The notes beneath the pieces were generated by a model. The model did not search any database. It saw only the letters and a list, made by a program, of their open reading frames with translations, and was not told the DNA's origin. This document shows positions 36,534 to 45,806 of a DNA stretch of 64,000 bases, piece after piece. Source of the DNA: Motiliproteus sp036964625 (lineage in GTDB: Bacteria; Pseudomonadota; Gammaproteobacteria; Pseudomonadales; Balneatricaceae). Position numbers and translations under genes: made by a program. The stretch covers positions 10,584 through 74,583 of the forward strand of contig JBALTG010000004.1 in assembly GCA_036964625.1 (NCBI GenBank), read 5' to 3'. How positions within the stretch are numbered: position 1 is the stretch's first letter; each line of letters starts with the position of its first letter.

Positions 36534-37466
36534 ATGAATCAAACTCTAGCTTTCGTCTTTCCGGGTCAGGGCTCGCAACAGCTGGCGATGCTGTCTGAAC
36601 TGGCTCAGCAGTATCCCTTGATCGAGCAGACTTTTTCTGAGGCAAGTGCGGTTCTGGGTTATGATCTCTGGTCTTTGACTCAGAGTGGGCCAGAGGCAGA
36701 GCTCAATAGTACCGATAAAACACAGCCCGCTTTGTTGGTAGCAGGTGTGGCTATCTGGCGCTTGTGGCAGCAGCAGGGCGGGGAGCAGCCGGGTCTGCTG
36801 GCGGGCCATAGTCTGGGCGAGTATACCGCGCTGGTCTGTTCGGGGGCGATGTCGCTGGCGGATGGTGTGGCGCTGGTCGAAAAGCGTGGGCGGTTTATGC
36901 AGGCTGCGGTGCCGGCGGGTGTTGGTGCGATGGCGGCGATATTGGGCTTGGATGATGCGCTGATTGAGCAGGCGTGTGCTGATGCTGCCCAGGGCGCAGT
37001 GGTCTCCGCGGTCAACTATAATTCGCCGGGTCAGGTGGTTATCGCCGGAAATGCAGCGGCGGTCGCCCGGGCAATTGTGCTCTGTAAGGAGGCTGGGGCT
37101 AAGCGGGCGGTCGAGTTGCCGGTCAGTGTACCGTCGCATTGTGCGCTTATGCTGCCCGCTGCGGCTCAGTTGGCGGCTGAGCTTGAATTGATCGAATTGC
37201 AGATGCCGCAAATTCCGGTGATTCAGAATGTGAATGCCCGAGTTGCTGTTTCGGTTGATGAGATTAAACAGAATTTGGTTGCTCAGCTTCATAGTCCGGT
37301 GCTTTGGGCTGATTCGGTGCGGGCTATGGCGGAGCAGGGGGTAGAGACGCTGATTGAGTGCGGCCCAGGGAAGGTGCTATCGGGGTTGAATAAGCGTATT
37401 CAGCGCAGTCTGTCGGTTGCGGCGATTAATAATTTGGCCGGGTTGGATGTGGCCCTGGGGCGCTAA
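36534..37466 (+). CDS. fabD: Malonyl-CoA:ACP transacylase
   Basis: Loads malonate on ACP for fatty-acid elongation. 310 residues: FVFPGQGSQQLAML, the active-site GHSLGEYTAL (Ser93), the arginine-containing EKRGRFMQAAV, the catalytic His in PVSVPSHCALM, and the C-terminal ECGPGKVLSGLNKR. AAGAGGATT precedes the ATG. Start of the fabD-fabG-acpP set. Confidence 0.97.
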   Translation: MNQTLAFVFPGQGSQQLAMLSELAQQYPLIEQTFSEASAVLGYDLWSLTQSGPEAELNSTDKTQPALLVAGVAIWRLWQQQGGEQPGLLAGHSLGEYTALVCSGAMSLADGVALVEKRGRFMQAAVPAGVGAMAAILGLDDALIEQACADAAQGAVVSAVNYNSPGQVVIAGNAAAVARAIVLCKEAGAKRAVELPVSVPSHCALMLPAAAQLAAELELIELQMPQIPVIQNVNARVAVSVDEIKQNLVAQLHSPVLWADSVRAMAEQGVETLIECGPGKVLSGLNKRIQRSLSVAAINNLAGLDVALGR

Positions 37467-37499
37467 GGGCCCCTGCAGAGTTAAAAAGCGGAGCGTAAA

Positions 37500-38243
37500 A
37501 TGAGTATTGAAGGAAAGGTTGCGTTGGTGACCGGGGCAACTCGCGGGATTGGTAAGGCTATTTCGTTGGAGCTGGGTCGCCAGGGGGCGGTGGTGGTTGG
37601 GACGGCAACGAGCGAGGGGGGGGCTCAGGCGATTACTCAGCACCTTGCTGAAGCAGGTATTGCTGGCAAAGGTATGGTGCTGGACGTGGCATCACAAGAG
37701 TCTGTGGATGCTGTGCTAGCTGCTGTTCAGGCTGATTTTGGCGCGATAACTATTCTGGTTAATAATGCTGGCATTACCCGTGACAATATCCTTATGCGGA
37801 TGAAGGCTGATGAGTGGAATGCGGTGCTTAATACCAATCTAACCTCTATCTATCGGGTCGCTAAGGGGTGTTTGCGCGGCATGACTAAGGCGCGCTGGGG
37901 GCGGATCATCAATGTCAGTTCTGTGGTTGCTTCTATGGGTAATGGTGGTCAGTGTAACTATGCAGCGGCTAAGGCGGGTGTCGAAGGTTTCAGTCGGGCA
38001 TTGGCTAGAGAGGTCGCTTCGCGTAACATTACCGTCAATTCGGTGGCTCCGGGTTTTATCGATACCGATATGACCAGTGGGTTGGCAGAAGAGCACAAAG
38101 AGAAACTCAAAAGCCAGATTCCGTTAAATCGACTTGGGGCGCCCGAAGAGGTTGCTGCAGTTGTTGGGTTTTTGGCCAGTGAGGCCGGAGGATATGTCAC
38201 CGGCGATACTATTCACGTCAATGGCGGCATGTACATGGCATAA
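37500..38243 (+). CDS. fabG: 3-oxoacyl-[ACP] reductase
   Basis: NADPH-dependent ketoreductase of the short-chain dehydrogenase family; second step of each elongation cycle. 247 residues with TGATRGIGKAIS (cofactor), NNAG, and the triad Ser141-Tyr154-Lys158 (VSSVVASMGNGGQCNYAAAK). GGAG precedes the ATG. Follows fabD by 33 bp. Confidence 0.97.
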   Translation: MSIEGKVALVTGATRGIGKAISLELGRQGAVVVGTATSEGGAQAITQHLAEAGIAGKGMVLDVASQESVDAVLAAVQADFGAITILVNNAGITRDNILMRMKADEWNAVLNTNLTSIYRVAKGCLRGMTKARWGRIINVSSVVASMGNGGQCNYAAAKAGVEGFSRALAREVASRNITVNSVAPGFIDTDMTSGLAEEHKEKLKSQIPLNRLGAPEEVAAVVGFLASEAGGYVTGDTIHVNGGMYMA

Positions 38244-38402
38244 TTCCTTTTGAGGAATTGTTTTTTTGCCGAATATGTTGATAATGTCCCCATCATCTAG
38301 CCTATGGGCAGAGGTGTGACCAATTTAACTCGGTAATGTTGAAAGGCAAGAAATGTCTTGCAACATTGCTGAATGAGTCGTTCATAACAAGCAGGAAAAA
38401 TT

Positions 38403-38636
38403 ATGAGTACTATTGAAGAGCGCGTAAAAAAGATTGTTGCTGAGCAGTTGGGCGTAAAAGAAGAAGAAGTTACCAACGATGCCTCATTTGTTGAAGATCT
38501 AGGCGCTGACTCTCTCGACACCGTTGAGCTTGTTATGGCTCTGGAAGAGGAATTCGAAACTGAAATTCCTGATGAAGAAGCCGAGAAGATCACTACGGTT
38601 AAACTGGCAATCGCTTACGTTGAATCTAACCAGTAA
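38403..38636 (+). CDS. acpP: Acyl carrier protein
   Basis: 77 residues, strongly acidic four-helix carrier. The phosphopantetheine site is GADSLDTVELVMALEEEF with Ser37. AAGCAGGAAAAATT before the ATG gives a strong ribosome site, and the 160-bp gap after fabG allows its own promoter, as expected for a very abundant protein. A terminator follows the gene. Confidence 0.98.
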   Translation: MSTIEERVKKIVAEQLGVKEEEVTNDASFVEDLGADSLDTVELVMALEEEFETEIPDEEAEKITTVKLAIAYVESNQ

Positions 38637-38657
38637 TTAGGTTTTAAGCTGTTCCGG

Positions 38658-38693
38658 AAAGCCGCTGCTATGGATTCATAGAGCGGCTTTTTA
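38658..38693 (+). terminator. Rho-independent terminator between acpP and fabF
   Basis: AAGCCGCT ... AGCGGCTT stem with a 15-base loop, followed by TTTATTT. Located 22 bp after the acpP stop and 34 bp before fabF, so it should uncouple the high acpP transcript level from fabF. Confidence 0.85.
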
Positions 38694-38726
38694 TTTGCCT
38701 ATAAAAAATAGTTGATGGAGGTTGCG

Positions 38727-39968
38727 ATGTCTCGGAGAAGAGTCGTTGTTACCGGCATGGGGTTGTTGACTCCGGTTGGGAACACGGTCAAAGAGACGTG
38801 GGGGAATATCGTTAACGGTAACAGCGGTATTGGTCCTATCGAGCACTTTGATGTGTCGCCTTACAGCACGACCTTTGGTGGTTCGATCAAGGGCTTTAAT
38901 GCTGCTGATTATATGGACCCTAAAGATGCCCGCAAAATGGATTTTTTCATCCAGTATGGGATGGCGGCAGGTGTTCAGGCGATAGAAGATTCCGGTTTGG
39001 TCGTTACCGAAGCCAATGCGGATCGGATCGGCGTGGCGGTGGGTTCTGGTATTGGTGGCTTGCCTCTGATCGAAAAGAATCACAAGATACTCGAAGCGGG
39101 TGGACCACGTAAAATTTCTCCCTTCTTTGTCCCGGGCAGTATCATCAATATGATCGCCGGAAATCTGTCGATCCGCTATGGCTTCAAAGGCCCCAATATT
39201 GCCATCGTTACTGCCTGTACCACGGGGACCCATAATATTGGCTCTGCTGCTCGTATGATTGCTTATGGCGATGCAGATGTGATGATCGCCGGTGGTGCCG
39301 AGATGGCTACAACGCCCTTAGGTTTGGGCGGGTTTGCTGCGGCCAGGGCGCTTTCAAAGCGCAACGATGATCCCCAGGCGGCAAGTCGTCCCTGGGATCG
39401 AGACCGGGACGGATTCGTACTTAGTGATGGTGCTGGAATTATGGTGCTTGAGGAGTACGAGCATGCAAAAAGCCGTGGCGCGCAGATCTATGCTGAGCTT
39501 GTCGGGTTTGGTATGAGTGGTGATGCCCATCACATGACATTGCCCCCGGCGGATGGCAGCGGGGCTGCGGCATCAATGGCGAATGCGATCAAAGACAGTG
39601 GTCTTAATCCGGATCAGGTCGATTATATAAACGCGCATGGCACCTCGACCCCTGCGGGTGATATTGCAGAATCCAATGCGGCTAAGAAGGTGCTGGGGCA
39701 TAGCGCGTCCAGGGTTCGGATGAGCTCTACCAAGTCGATGATCGGGCATCTATTGGGGGCTGCGGGTGCGGTTGAGGCGATCTTCTCGGTGTTGGCGATC
39801 CGCGATCAGGTCGCACCGCCGACGATCAACCTGGATAATCCTTCAGAGGGCTGCGATCTTAACTATGTAGCGCACACGGCCCAAGAAGCGAGCATAGACG
39901 TTGCGATATCCAACTCGTTTGGGTTTGGCGGAACCAACGGTACGTTGGTGTTCAAACGTATCTCCTGA
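38727..39968 (+). CDS. fabF: 3-oxoacyl-[ACP] synthase II (KAS II)
   Basis: Elongating condensing enzyme. 413 residues: MSRRRVVVTGMGLLTPVG start, active-site Cys164 in VTACTTGTHNIG, and the two catalytic histidines in INAHGTSTPAGD and MIGHLLGAAGAVE. ATG 38727 is chosen over upstream TTG/ATG (38712/38715) because GGAGG lies six bases before it and it gives the family N-terminus. Confidence 0.97.
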   Translation: MSRRRVVVTGMGLLTPVGNTVKETWGNIVNGNSGIGPIEHFDVSPYSTTFGGSIKGFNAADYMDPKDARKMDFFIQYGMAAGVQAIEDSGLVVTEANADRIGVAVGSGIGGLPLIEKNHKILEAGGPRKISPFFVPGSIINMIAGNLSIRYGFKGPNIAIVTACTTGTHNIGSAARMIAYGDADVMIAGGAEMATTPLGLGGFAAARALSKRNDDPQAASRPWDRDRDGFVLSDGAGIMVLEEYEHAKSRGAQIYAELVGFGMSGDAHHMTLPPADGSGAAASMANAIKDSGLNPDQVDYINAHGTSTPAGDIAESNAAKKVLGHSASRVRMSSTKSMIGHLLGAAGAVEAIFSVLAIRDQVAPPTINLDNPSEGCDLNYVAHTAQEASIDVAISNSFGFGGTNGTLVFKRIS

Positions 39969-40002
39969 GGTATGCGGGCTTGCTGTCAGCCCGTTCTTGA
40001 TC

Positions 40003-40836
40003 ATGATGAATAATACCCTGGTCAACGGCCACCCTAGCGCTCATGTCAGCCTGTTTGATCGTGGCCTGAGCTACGGAGACGGTCTGTTTGAAACGCTTCG
40101 TGTCGAGGTGGAAAGGCCGTTGCTGCTGCAGCGTCATATTGATCGTCTGTGTACGGGTATGAATCGGCTGAAAATACCCTTTAATCAAATGTTTATTGAC
40201 GTTTTGCGGGCTGAGATCGAGCAGCTTTGCAAAGGTCGGAAACAGGTTTTTCTGAAACTGATTATCACCCGAGGAGCGGGCGGTCGGGGTTATCGAGCGG
40301 CTGAAGATTTAGAGCCCAATCGAATTCTGATGGTTGCTGCTGCAGCGGATTACCCGCAGCGGTGGTACCAGCAAGGCTGTGAGCTCTATCTGTGCCGAAC
40401 AAGGTTGGGGCTCAATCCGCTGTTGGCGGGGATTAAGCATTTGAACCGACTGGAGCAGGTGCTGGCCAGGAGCGAGTGGCAGGACCAGTATCCCGAAGGC
40501 TTGGTTTGTGATATCGAGGATCGTTTGATCGAGGGAACGATGAGTAACCTATTTCTGATCCGAGGGCAGCAGCTGCTGACGCCTCTGCTCAATCAGTGCG
40601 GTGTTGCGGGGGTCGTGCGTTCGGTGATCATCGACTCGGCACCGCGTCATGCGGTCGAAGTGGTCCAGCGAGCGCTGAGCGTTGAGGACCTGTTTCAGGC
40701 TGATGGCGTGTTTATAACCAACACCGGGTTTGGCGTATTGCCGGTGCGTGGTTGTGATGGACGTACTATTCCGCTATCCCCGATGATTCAAGCTGCCAGC
40801 CAGTGGTTGGCCGAGGCACGACGATGCGAGTCCTGA
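40003..40836 (+). CDS. pabC: Aminodeoxychorismate lyase
   Basis: PLP-dependent lyase forming 4-aminobenzoate for folate. ~277 residues of fold-type IV: HVSLFDRGLSYGDGLFETLR at the N-terminus, the PLP lysine in GIKHLNRLEQVLAR (~145), and EGTMSNLFLI plus TNTGFGVLPV lining the cofactor site. Start is one of two adjacent ATGs (40003/40006) with a poor ribosome site; the frame is open further upstream into fabF, but those codons are not family-like. Its end overlaps mltG by 13 bases. Confidence 0.93.
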   Translation: MMNNTLVNGHPSAHVSLFDRGLSYGDGLFETLRVEVERPLLLQRHIDRLCTGMNRLKIPFNQMFIDVLRAEIEQLCKGRKQVFLKLIITRGAGGRGYRAAEDLEPNRILMVAAAADYPQRWYQQGCELYLCRTRLGLNPLLAGIKHLNRLEQVLARSEWQDQYPEGLVCDIEDRLIEGTMSNLFLIRGQQLLTPLLNQCGVAGVVRSVIIDSAPRHAVEVVQRALSVEDLFQADGVFITNTGFGVLPVRGCDGRTIPLSPMIQAASQWLAEARRCES

Positions 40837-41897
40837 AATATCTGCTGCTCGGCGCGTTGTTGATTGGACTCATGGTGGCTATTGCTGCCTATGTCGGGCA
40901 GTCCCGGGTGACAACGCTGGTACAGCAGCCTCTGCTGTTGAGCGAGCCGCAACAACTTTCAATCAAGCCAGGAACCAGTTTTCGCGCGGTGATCGAGCAG
41001 CTGGTCGAGCGCGGCATCATCGATCAGCCACTATTGCTGCGCTTCTACGCCCGTCAGCATAACCTGGCCCAGCGAATCCAGGCGGGCGAATATTGGTTAG
41101 AGCCGGGGTTGAGCCATGCTGCCTTGTTGCAGATGCTGGTACAGGGGCGAGTTCGTTCATATCGGGTTACACTGGTTGAGGGGCAGACGGTGCAAGAGCT
41201 GGTTGCGGCGCTCCAGGCACACCCGCAGATTGTTGCCACGCTGGAGCGGTCTGATCCTGAAGCTATCGCTCAGGTGCTGGGCATTGCCGGGTCTGCTGAG
41301 GGCTGGGTCTACCCTGACACCTATCAGTTCACCCGTGGAACAACGGATCAACAGATTCTTCAACGTGCGTACCAACGGATGCAGCAGTTGCTCGAACAGG
41401 AGTGGGCTACAAGGGCCGCGGAGCTGCCGCTCGACAGCGCTTATGAAGCGTTGATTCTGGCATCAATTGTCGAAAAGGAAACCGGGGTTGCGTTTGAGCG
41501 GCCAGCCATAGCCGGGGTTTTTATCCGCAGATTGCAAAAAGGGATGCGTTTGCAGACCGATCCTACGGTGATCTATGGGATGGGCGAGCGCTACCAGGGT
41601 AACATCCGACGCGCTGATTTGAACCGAAAAACGCCTTATAATACCTATAGAATCGATGGGTTGCCGCCGACGCCAATTGCCAGTCCCGGCCGCGCTGCGA
41701 TCCATGCCGCGCTTAATCCCGAGGCGGGGGATAGTCTGTTTTTTGTCGCCAAAGGGGATGGCAGTCATCAGTTTTCAGCAACCCTGGGCGAGCATAATCG
41801 CGCGGTGACTCGGTTTCAGCGTCATAAGCGGCGTCAGAATTACCGCTCCTCTCCTGCGCCACAGGCCGCCTCCTCTCCTCGTAAGAGTGAACATTGA
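40824..41897 (+). CDS. mltG: Endolytic murein transglycosylase MltG
   Basis: Inner-membrane enzyme that cuts nascent peptidoglycan strands. 357 residues: one N-terminal helix (YLLLGALLIGLMVAIAAYVG), a LysM-like subdomain, and the YceG catalytic domain with Glu~217 in ASIVEKETG, RLQTDPTVIYG and YNTYRIDGLPPTPIASPG. ATG 40824 lies inside the pabC end; a GTG at 40803 is a less likely alternative. The last base pair of its stop is shared with the tmk ATG. Confidence 0.95.
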   Translation: MRVLKYLLLGALLIGLMVAIAAYVGQSRVTTLVQQPLLLSEPQQLSIKPGTSFRAVIEQLVERGIIDQPLLLRFYARQHNLAQRIQAGEYWLEPGLSHAALLQMLVQGRVRSYRVTLVEGQTVQELVAALQAHPQIVATLERSDPEAIAQVLGIAGSAEGWVYPDTYQFTRGTTDQQILQRAYQRMQQLLEQEWATRAAELPLDSAYEALILASIVEKETGVAFERPAIAGVFIRRLQKGMRLQTDPTVIYGMGERYQGNIRRADLNRKTPYNTYRIDGLPPTPIASPGRAAIHAALNPEAGDSLFFVAKGDGSHQFSATLGEHNRAVTRFQRHKRRQNYRSSPAPQAASSPRKSEH

Positions 41898-42532
41898 TGT
41901 CAGCTAAAGGAAGGTTCATCACCGTCGAAGGCGGCGAAGGGGTTGGTAAAAGTACCAATATAGAGCATCTGCGCACGCTGCTGCGGGCGCAGCAGATAGG
42001 ATTCGTCGAAACGCGAGAGCCGGGCGGCACGCCGCTGGCCGAAGAGATCCGCGCCCTGCTGCTGGTTGAACGCGATGAGTCGGTCAGCAGTGATTGCGAG
42101 TTGCTGCTGATGTTCGCTGCTCGTGCTCAGCATCTGGCGCAGCTGATTAACCCCGCGCTGGAGAGGGGGGATTGGGTGCTGTGCGATCGTTTTACCGACG
42201 CGACCTTTGCTTATCAGGGTGGCGGGCGAAATCTTGACTGGGATAGAATCGCTCAGCTTGAGCGGTTGGTGCAGGGGGATCTTCGCCCTGATTTGACATT
42301 GTTACTCGATGTTCCGGTTGATATAGGCATGACGCGTGCGCGACAGCGTGGTGATCTGGACCGGTTTGAGCGAGAGCAACTCGATTTTTTTGAGCGGGTT
42401 CGCAGGGCCTATCTAGCGCGTGCTAAGGCCGACCCAGAACGATTTCGGATCATCGATGCTGCGCAGTCGCTGCAGCAGGTACAGCAACAGATCAGTCAGG
42501 TGATGGAGGTTTTTTTTAGCCATGGAAACTGA
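41897..42532 (+). CDS. tmk: Thymidylate kinase
   Basis: Phosphorylates dTMP to dTDP. 211 residues with P-loop EGGEGVGKST, the DRX-type ETREPGGTPLAEEIR, and the lid/Arg region DRFTDATFAYQGGGR. ATG 41897 forms a TGATG overlap with the mltG stop; the end overlaps holB by 11 bases. Tight coupling of mltG-tmk-holB is the usual arrangement. Confidence 0.97.
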   Translation: MSAKGRFITVEGGEGVGKSTNIEHLRTLLRAQQIGFVETREPGGTPLAEEIRALLLVERDESVSSDCELLLMFAARAQHLAQLINPALERGDWVLCDRFTDATFAYQGGGRNLDWDRIAQLERLVQGDLRPDLTLLLDVPVDIGMTRARQRGDLDRFEREQLDFFERVRRAYLARAKADPERFRIIDAAQSLQQVQQQISQVMEVFFSHGN

Positions 42533-43547
42533 CCCCGTCTCCCGGTTGCAGTCGGTGCTGCCCTGGCAGCATGACCTCTGGCAGCGTTTGACCGAGCAGC
42601 ATCGGCAGCAGCGGTTGCCTCATGCGTTATTGCTCTGCGGCGAACCGGGGCTGGGCAAAGCGCAGTTTTCCAAGGCGCTGGGGCAGTACCTGCTTTGCCA
42701 GCAGCCACAGCAACGAGAGGGGTTATTACGCAGCTGCGGTCACTGTAAAGGCTGTATGCTTAACGCTCAAGGCAGTCATCCAGATCTGGTTGAGATTGTT
42801 CCGGAAGGGCGAGGCAAAGCAATCAAGGTTGATCAGATTCGCGAGCTGGTCTCAACCATTAGCCTTTCAGCTCAGCAGGGTGGCTACCGTGTGGTTGTGT
42901 TAGGCCCTGCTGAGGCGATGAATATCAACGCGGCCAACGCCCTGTTAAAAGTGCTTGAAGAACCGGGTAGCCGGACCCTGTTCGCACTCTATAGTCATCT
43001 TCCAGGGCGAATCGTTGCAACCATTCGGAGTCGCTGTCAAGCGCAGCATCTGAGCCAGCCCGACCGGGCTCAGGCGATTGAGTGGCTAAATCAGCAGTCC
43101 GACGTTGAAGGTGATTTGGCTGAGATGCTGAATCTGGCCGGTGGCGCGCCATTAGCTGCGCTAGAGTTAGTCATGAATGGCAGTGCTGAACAGCGCAAAA
43201 TTTTGTACCAAGCTTTGAAGTTGGTGATTAGCGGCGAGGGCAGCAGCAGCCAGGCCGCAGAAAAGTTGGTTAAAACGAGAGTGTTAGACTTGCTCGATTG
43301 GTGGTTGATCCTGGTTCAGGATCTGATTCGTTTTCAGGCGACGCAAGATCCGGCCTGTATTAACAGCTTAACAGCCAAAAAAATGATTATTGCGTTGAGT
43401 CAGCGCCTATCCGCGCAGCAGATGTTTGAATTCGCTGATAGAATACAGCAATATCGGCATTACCTGATGAGTCGTAATAATCCCAACGAGCGGTTGTTGC
43501 TCGAAGATCTGTTGATCGATTGGGGTAATTTATTCCGACCTAGATAA
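42522..43547 (+). CDS. holB: DNA polymerase III subunit delta'
   Basis: Clamp-loader stator subunit. 341 residues with the degenerate P-loop LLCGEPGLGKAQF, the zinc module CGHCKGCML, and the SRC motif (ATIRSRCQ). The AAA+ core and the C-terminal collar are complete. It overlaps tmk and precedes pilZ by 27 bp. Confidence 0.95.
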   Translation: METDPVSRLQSVLPWQHDLWQRLTEQHRQQRLPHALLLCGEPGLGKAQFSKALGQYLLCQQPQQREGLLRSCGHCKGCMLNAQGSHPDLVEIVPEGRGKAIKVDQIRELVSTISLSAQQGGYRVVVLGPAEAMNINAANALLKVLEEPGSRTLFALYSHLPGRIVATIRSRCQAQHLSQPDRAQAIEWLNQQSDVEGDLAEMLNLAGGAPLAALELVMNGSAEQRKILYQALKLVISGEGSSSQAAEKLVKTRVLDLLDWWLILVQDLIRFQATQDPACINSLTAKKMIIALSQRLSAQQMFEFADRIQQYRHYLMSRNNPNERLLLEDLLIDWGNLFRPR

Positions 43548-43574
43548 CTTTTTAGCGACAGTAGAGAATTAGCG

Positions 43575-43925
43575 ATGTCAGCCAGCCCTCGTGCCAGCCA
43601 TGGAATTCTTTCCCTGACCATTAAAACCAAAGAAGAACTTTACCGCAGTTACATGCCGTATATCCAAAGTGGCGGCCTGTTCGTAGCCACTCAGCGCGAC
43701 TATCAGTTGGGTGAAGAGGTGTTTATGCTGCTTGATCTGATGGAGGAACCCGATAAAGTCCCCGTCAGTGGTAAGGTTGTCTGGGTTACCCCGCGCGGTG
43801 CCCAGGGTGGAAAGCAGGCGGGTATCGGCATTCAGCTGAGTGCGGATGACACTACTATTGTCGGTAAGATTGAAACCTACCTGGCAGGAGCCCTGGGTTC
43901 CGGTCGACTCACCCATACCATGTAA
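43575..43925 (+). CDS. pilZ: PilZ-domain protein (type IV pilus PilZ orthologue)
   Basis: 116 residues, a single PilZ domain: ILSLTIKTKEELYRSYMPYIQSGGLFVAT, then VFMLLDLMEEPDKVPVSGKVVWVTP. Like the founding PilZ it lacks the RxxxR...DxSxxG c-di-GMP signature, so it probably acts by protein contact in pilus assembly rather than binding the nucleotide. The position holB-pilZ-tatD is as in Pseudomonas. Confidence 0.93.
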   Translation: MSASPRASHGILSLTIKTKEELYRSYMPYIQSGGLFVATQRDYQLGEEVFMLLDLMEEPDKVPVSGKVVWVTPRGAQGGKQAGIGIQLSADDTTIVGKIETYLAGALGSGRLTHTM

Positions 43926-43983
43926 TACCTCGCCCTACAGCCGTTGTTGTAGCGCCCAATCCCCTCTTTATTGTAGTTAACTC

Positions 43984-44754
43984 ATGTTTATCGACTCGCA
44001 TTGCCATCTTGATCGTCTGGACCTGGCGCCATACGACGGTCAGCTTCAACCCGTCATCGACCGCGCTCGCCACCAGGGTGTTACGCGGATGCTCTGTGTC
44101 GGCACCGATATGGCCCGTTGGCCCTCGATGTTAACTCTGATCGAGCCCTACCCACAGGTGCAGGTGTCCGTGGGGGTGCATCCGTTAAGTGATGAGATTA
44201 AACTGTTTCGCCCTGCGTCTCTGATCGAAGCGGCGGCTCACCCGCGTCTAGTCGCCATCGGCGAAACGGGATTGGATTACCATTATGGTGCAGACACATC
44301 CGCGCTCCAGCAGCGCTGCTTTGAGGCGCATCTACAGGCGGCGCAGCAGCTTAACAAGCCCGTAATCGTGCATACCCGCGCGGCTCAAGAGGATACGTTA
44401 CGAATTTTGACTCAGGGATTGCCTGATGCTGGCGGTGTGCTGCATTGCTTTACTGAAAGCTGGGAGATGGCGGAGCAAGCGCTTGATCTGGGTATGTACA
44501 TCTCTTTCTCCGGCATCATCACCTTTCGTAATGCAGCGCCCTTGCGCGAGGTTGTTCGCCGGGTGCCGCTGGAGCGGATCCTGGTTGAAACCGATGCGCC
44601 TTATTTGACTCCGGTTCCACACCGGGGTCACTCCAATGAGCCCTGTTATGTTCGCGATGTAGCAGAAGCGGTGGCCGCAATCAAAGAGCTGAGTCTGGAC
44701 CAGGTGGCAGAAACAACAAGTGCTAATTTTGAGCGCTTGTTTGGCACAATCTGA
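43984..44754 (+). CDS. TatD-family metal-dependent hydrolase (YcfH-like)
   Basis: 256 residues, TIM-barrel metal hydrolase with 3'-5' DNase activity in characterised relatives. Metal ligands are visible in FIDSHCHLDRL, GETGLDYHY, VIVHTRAAQEDT, GVLHCFTES and VETDAPYLTPVPHRG. Last gene of the conserved plus-strand block that begins at yceD. The following 160 bp contain no recognised feature. Confidence 0.94.
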   Translation: MFIDSHCHLDRLDLAPYDGQLQPVIDRARHQGVTRMLCVGTDMARWPSMLTLIEPYPQVQVSVGVHPLSDEIKLFRPASLIEAAAHPRLVAIGETGLDYHYGADTSALQQRCFEAHLQAAQQLNKPVIVHTRAAQEDTLRILTQGLPDAGGVLHCFTESWEMAEQALDLGMYISFSGIITFRNAAPLREVVRRVPLERILVETDAPYLTPVPHRGHSNEPCYVRDVAEAVAAIKELSLDQVAETTSANFERLFGTI

Positions 44755-44915
44755 ATTGAAACTGATTTGAAGCGCGGAGCGCGCCTGCACCCTTTTGTTG
44801 TCTTGAGGTGCTTGTGGCGAGGCTCGGTAAGGAGCGGCTTTGCTTTCTGTGCTCGGCGAAGTGATCGACTTGCTGGGTAATGGTTTAATGGGTCGTCTGA
44901 TTTAAGATCCGGGGT

Positions 44916-45806
44916 ATGAATATTGTGAATTATATTGAACCACTGTACCGGCCTCCCAGCGAGGCGCGCTCGCTAATCCTGCAAATCACCAACGGCTGTA
45001 GCTACAATCAATGCACCTTCTGCTCGATGTACCGCGCGCCGCAGAAAAAGTTCAGCGCCAAGTCAGAGCAGGATGTTTCTGCCGAGATTGTTAGCGTCTC
45101 CCGTCGTATCCCTTCGGTTGACCGGGTGTTTTTAGCCGATGGCGACGCAATGGCCTTATCGATACGTCGGTTGCTTCATGTGCTCGGTTGCATCCGTACC
45201 CATCTTAGTTCGGTTCGGCGTGTTTCTGCATACTGCCTGCCGCGGAATCTAAAAAATAAAACGGTCGATCAGCTCGTTCAGCTTCGTGACGCGGGATTGC
45301 AGCTGGTCTATGTCGGGGTTGAATCCGGCGACGATGAGGTGCTGGAGAAGGTATGTAAAGGGGAGACCTACCAATCAACCCTGGAGGCTCTGAACAAGCT
45401 CAAAGCGGCGGGCATCAGTGTCTCGGTGATGGTGTTGAATGGGCTCGGCGGGCGTTTGCTCAGTGCCCAGCATGCGGTTAATTCTGCGCGGTTGGTGTCA
45501 GCGGCTCAGCCGCAATATCTATCGACACTGGTGCTCTCTCTGCCTCAGGGGGAGGCTCGGTTTCAGCAGGGCTTTGCCGGGGCATATCAGCCGTTGAATC
45601 AGCTTGAGTTGTTTACGGAGATGGAGCTATTTGTTGATAATCTGCATCTGGATAAAACCATCTTTCGCAGTGATCATGCATCGAACTACCTGGTGTTGAA
45701 AGGCGTGCTGGGGCGGGATAAGGCGCGTTTGTTAGCCCAGGTGCGGTCAGCGATAGCGGATCCGAATGCAACGGGTCTGCGGCCTGAGTGGGCCAGGGGG
45801 TTCTGA
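44916..45806 (+). CDS. Radical SAM protein, CX4CX2C subgroup
   Basis: 296 residues. The cluster motif is GCSYNQCTFCSM, i.e. Cys28, Cys33, Cys36 spaced CX4CX2C instead of the usual CX3CX2C; I recall this spacing from a subgroup annotated as coproporphyrinogen-oxidase-like radical SAM proteins. The Elp3-type barrel follows (FLADGDAMALS, LVYVGVESGDDEVLEKVCKG, VSVMVLNGLGG). No second cluster is seen. The start at ATG 44916 is supported by GGGG upstream. The DUF1285 gene starts on the last base of its stop codon, suggesting joint expression. Substrate unknown. Confidence 0.85.
   Translation: MNIVNYIEPLYRPPSEARSLILQITNGCSYNQCTFCSMYRAPQKKFSAKSEQDVSAEIVSVSRRIPSVDRVFLADGDAMALSIRRLLHVLGCIRTHLSSVRRVSAYCLPRNLKNKTVDQLVQLRDAGLQLVYVGVESGDDEVLEKVCKGETYQSTLEALNKLKAAGISVSVMVLNGLGGRLLSAQHAVNSARLVSAAQPQYLSTLVLSLPQGEARFQQGFAGAYQPLNQLELFTEMELFVDNLHLDKTIFRSDHASNYLVLKGVLGRDKARLLAQVRSAIADPNATGLRPEWARGF

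Noticed and set aside
36546..37292. 248-residue minus-strand frame inside fabD
   Set aside because: Antisense shadow of a highly conserved gene; composition is not protein-like (many Arg/His/Gln).
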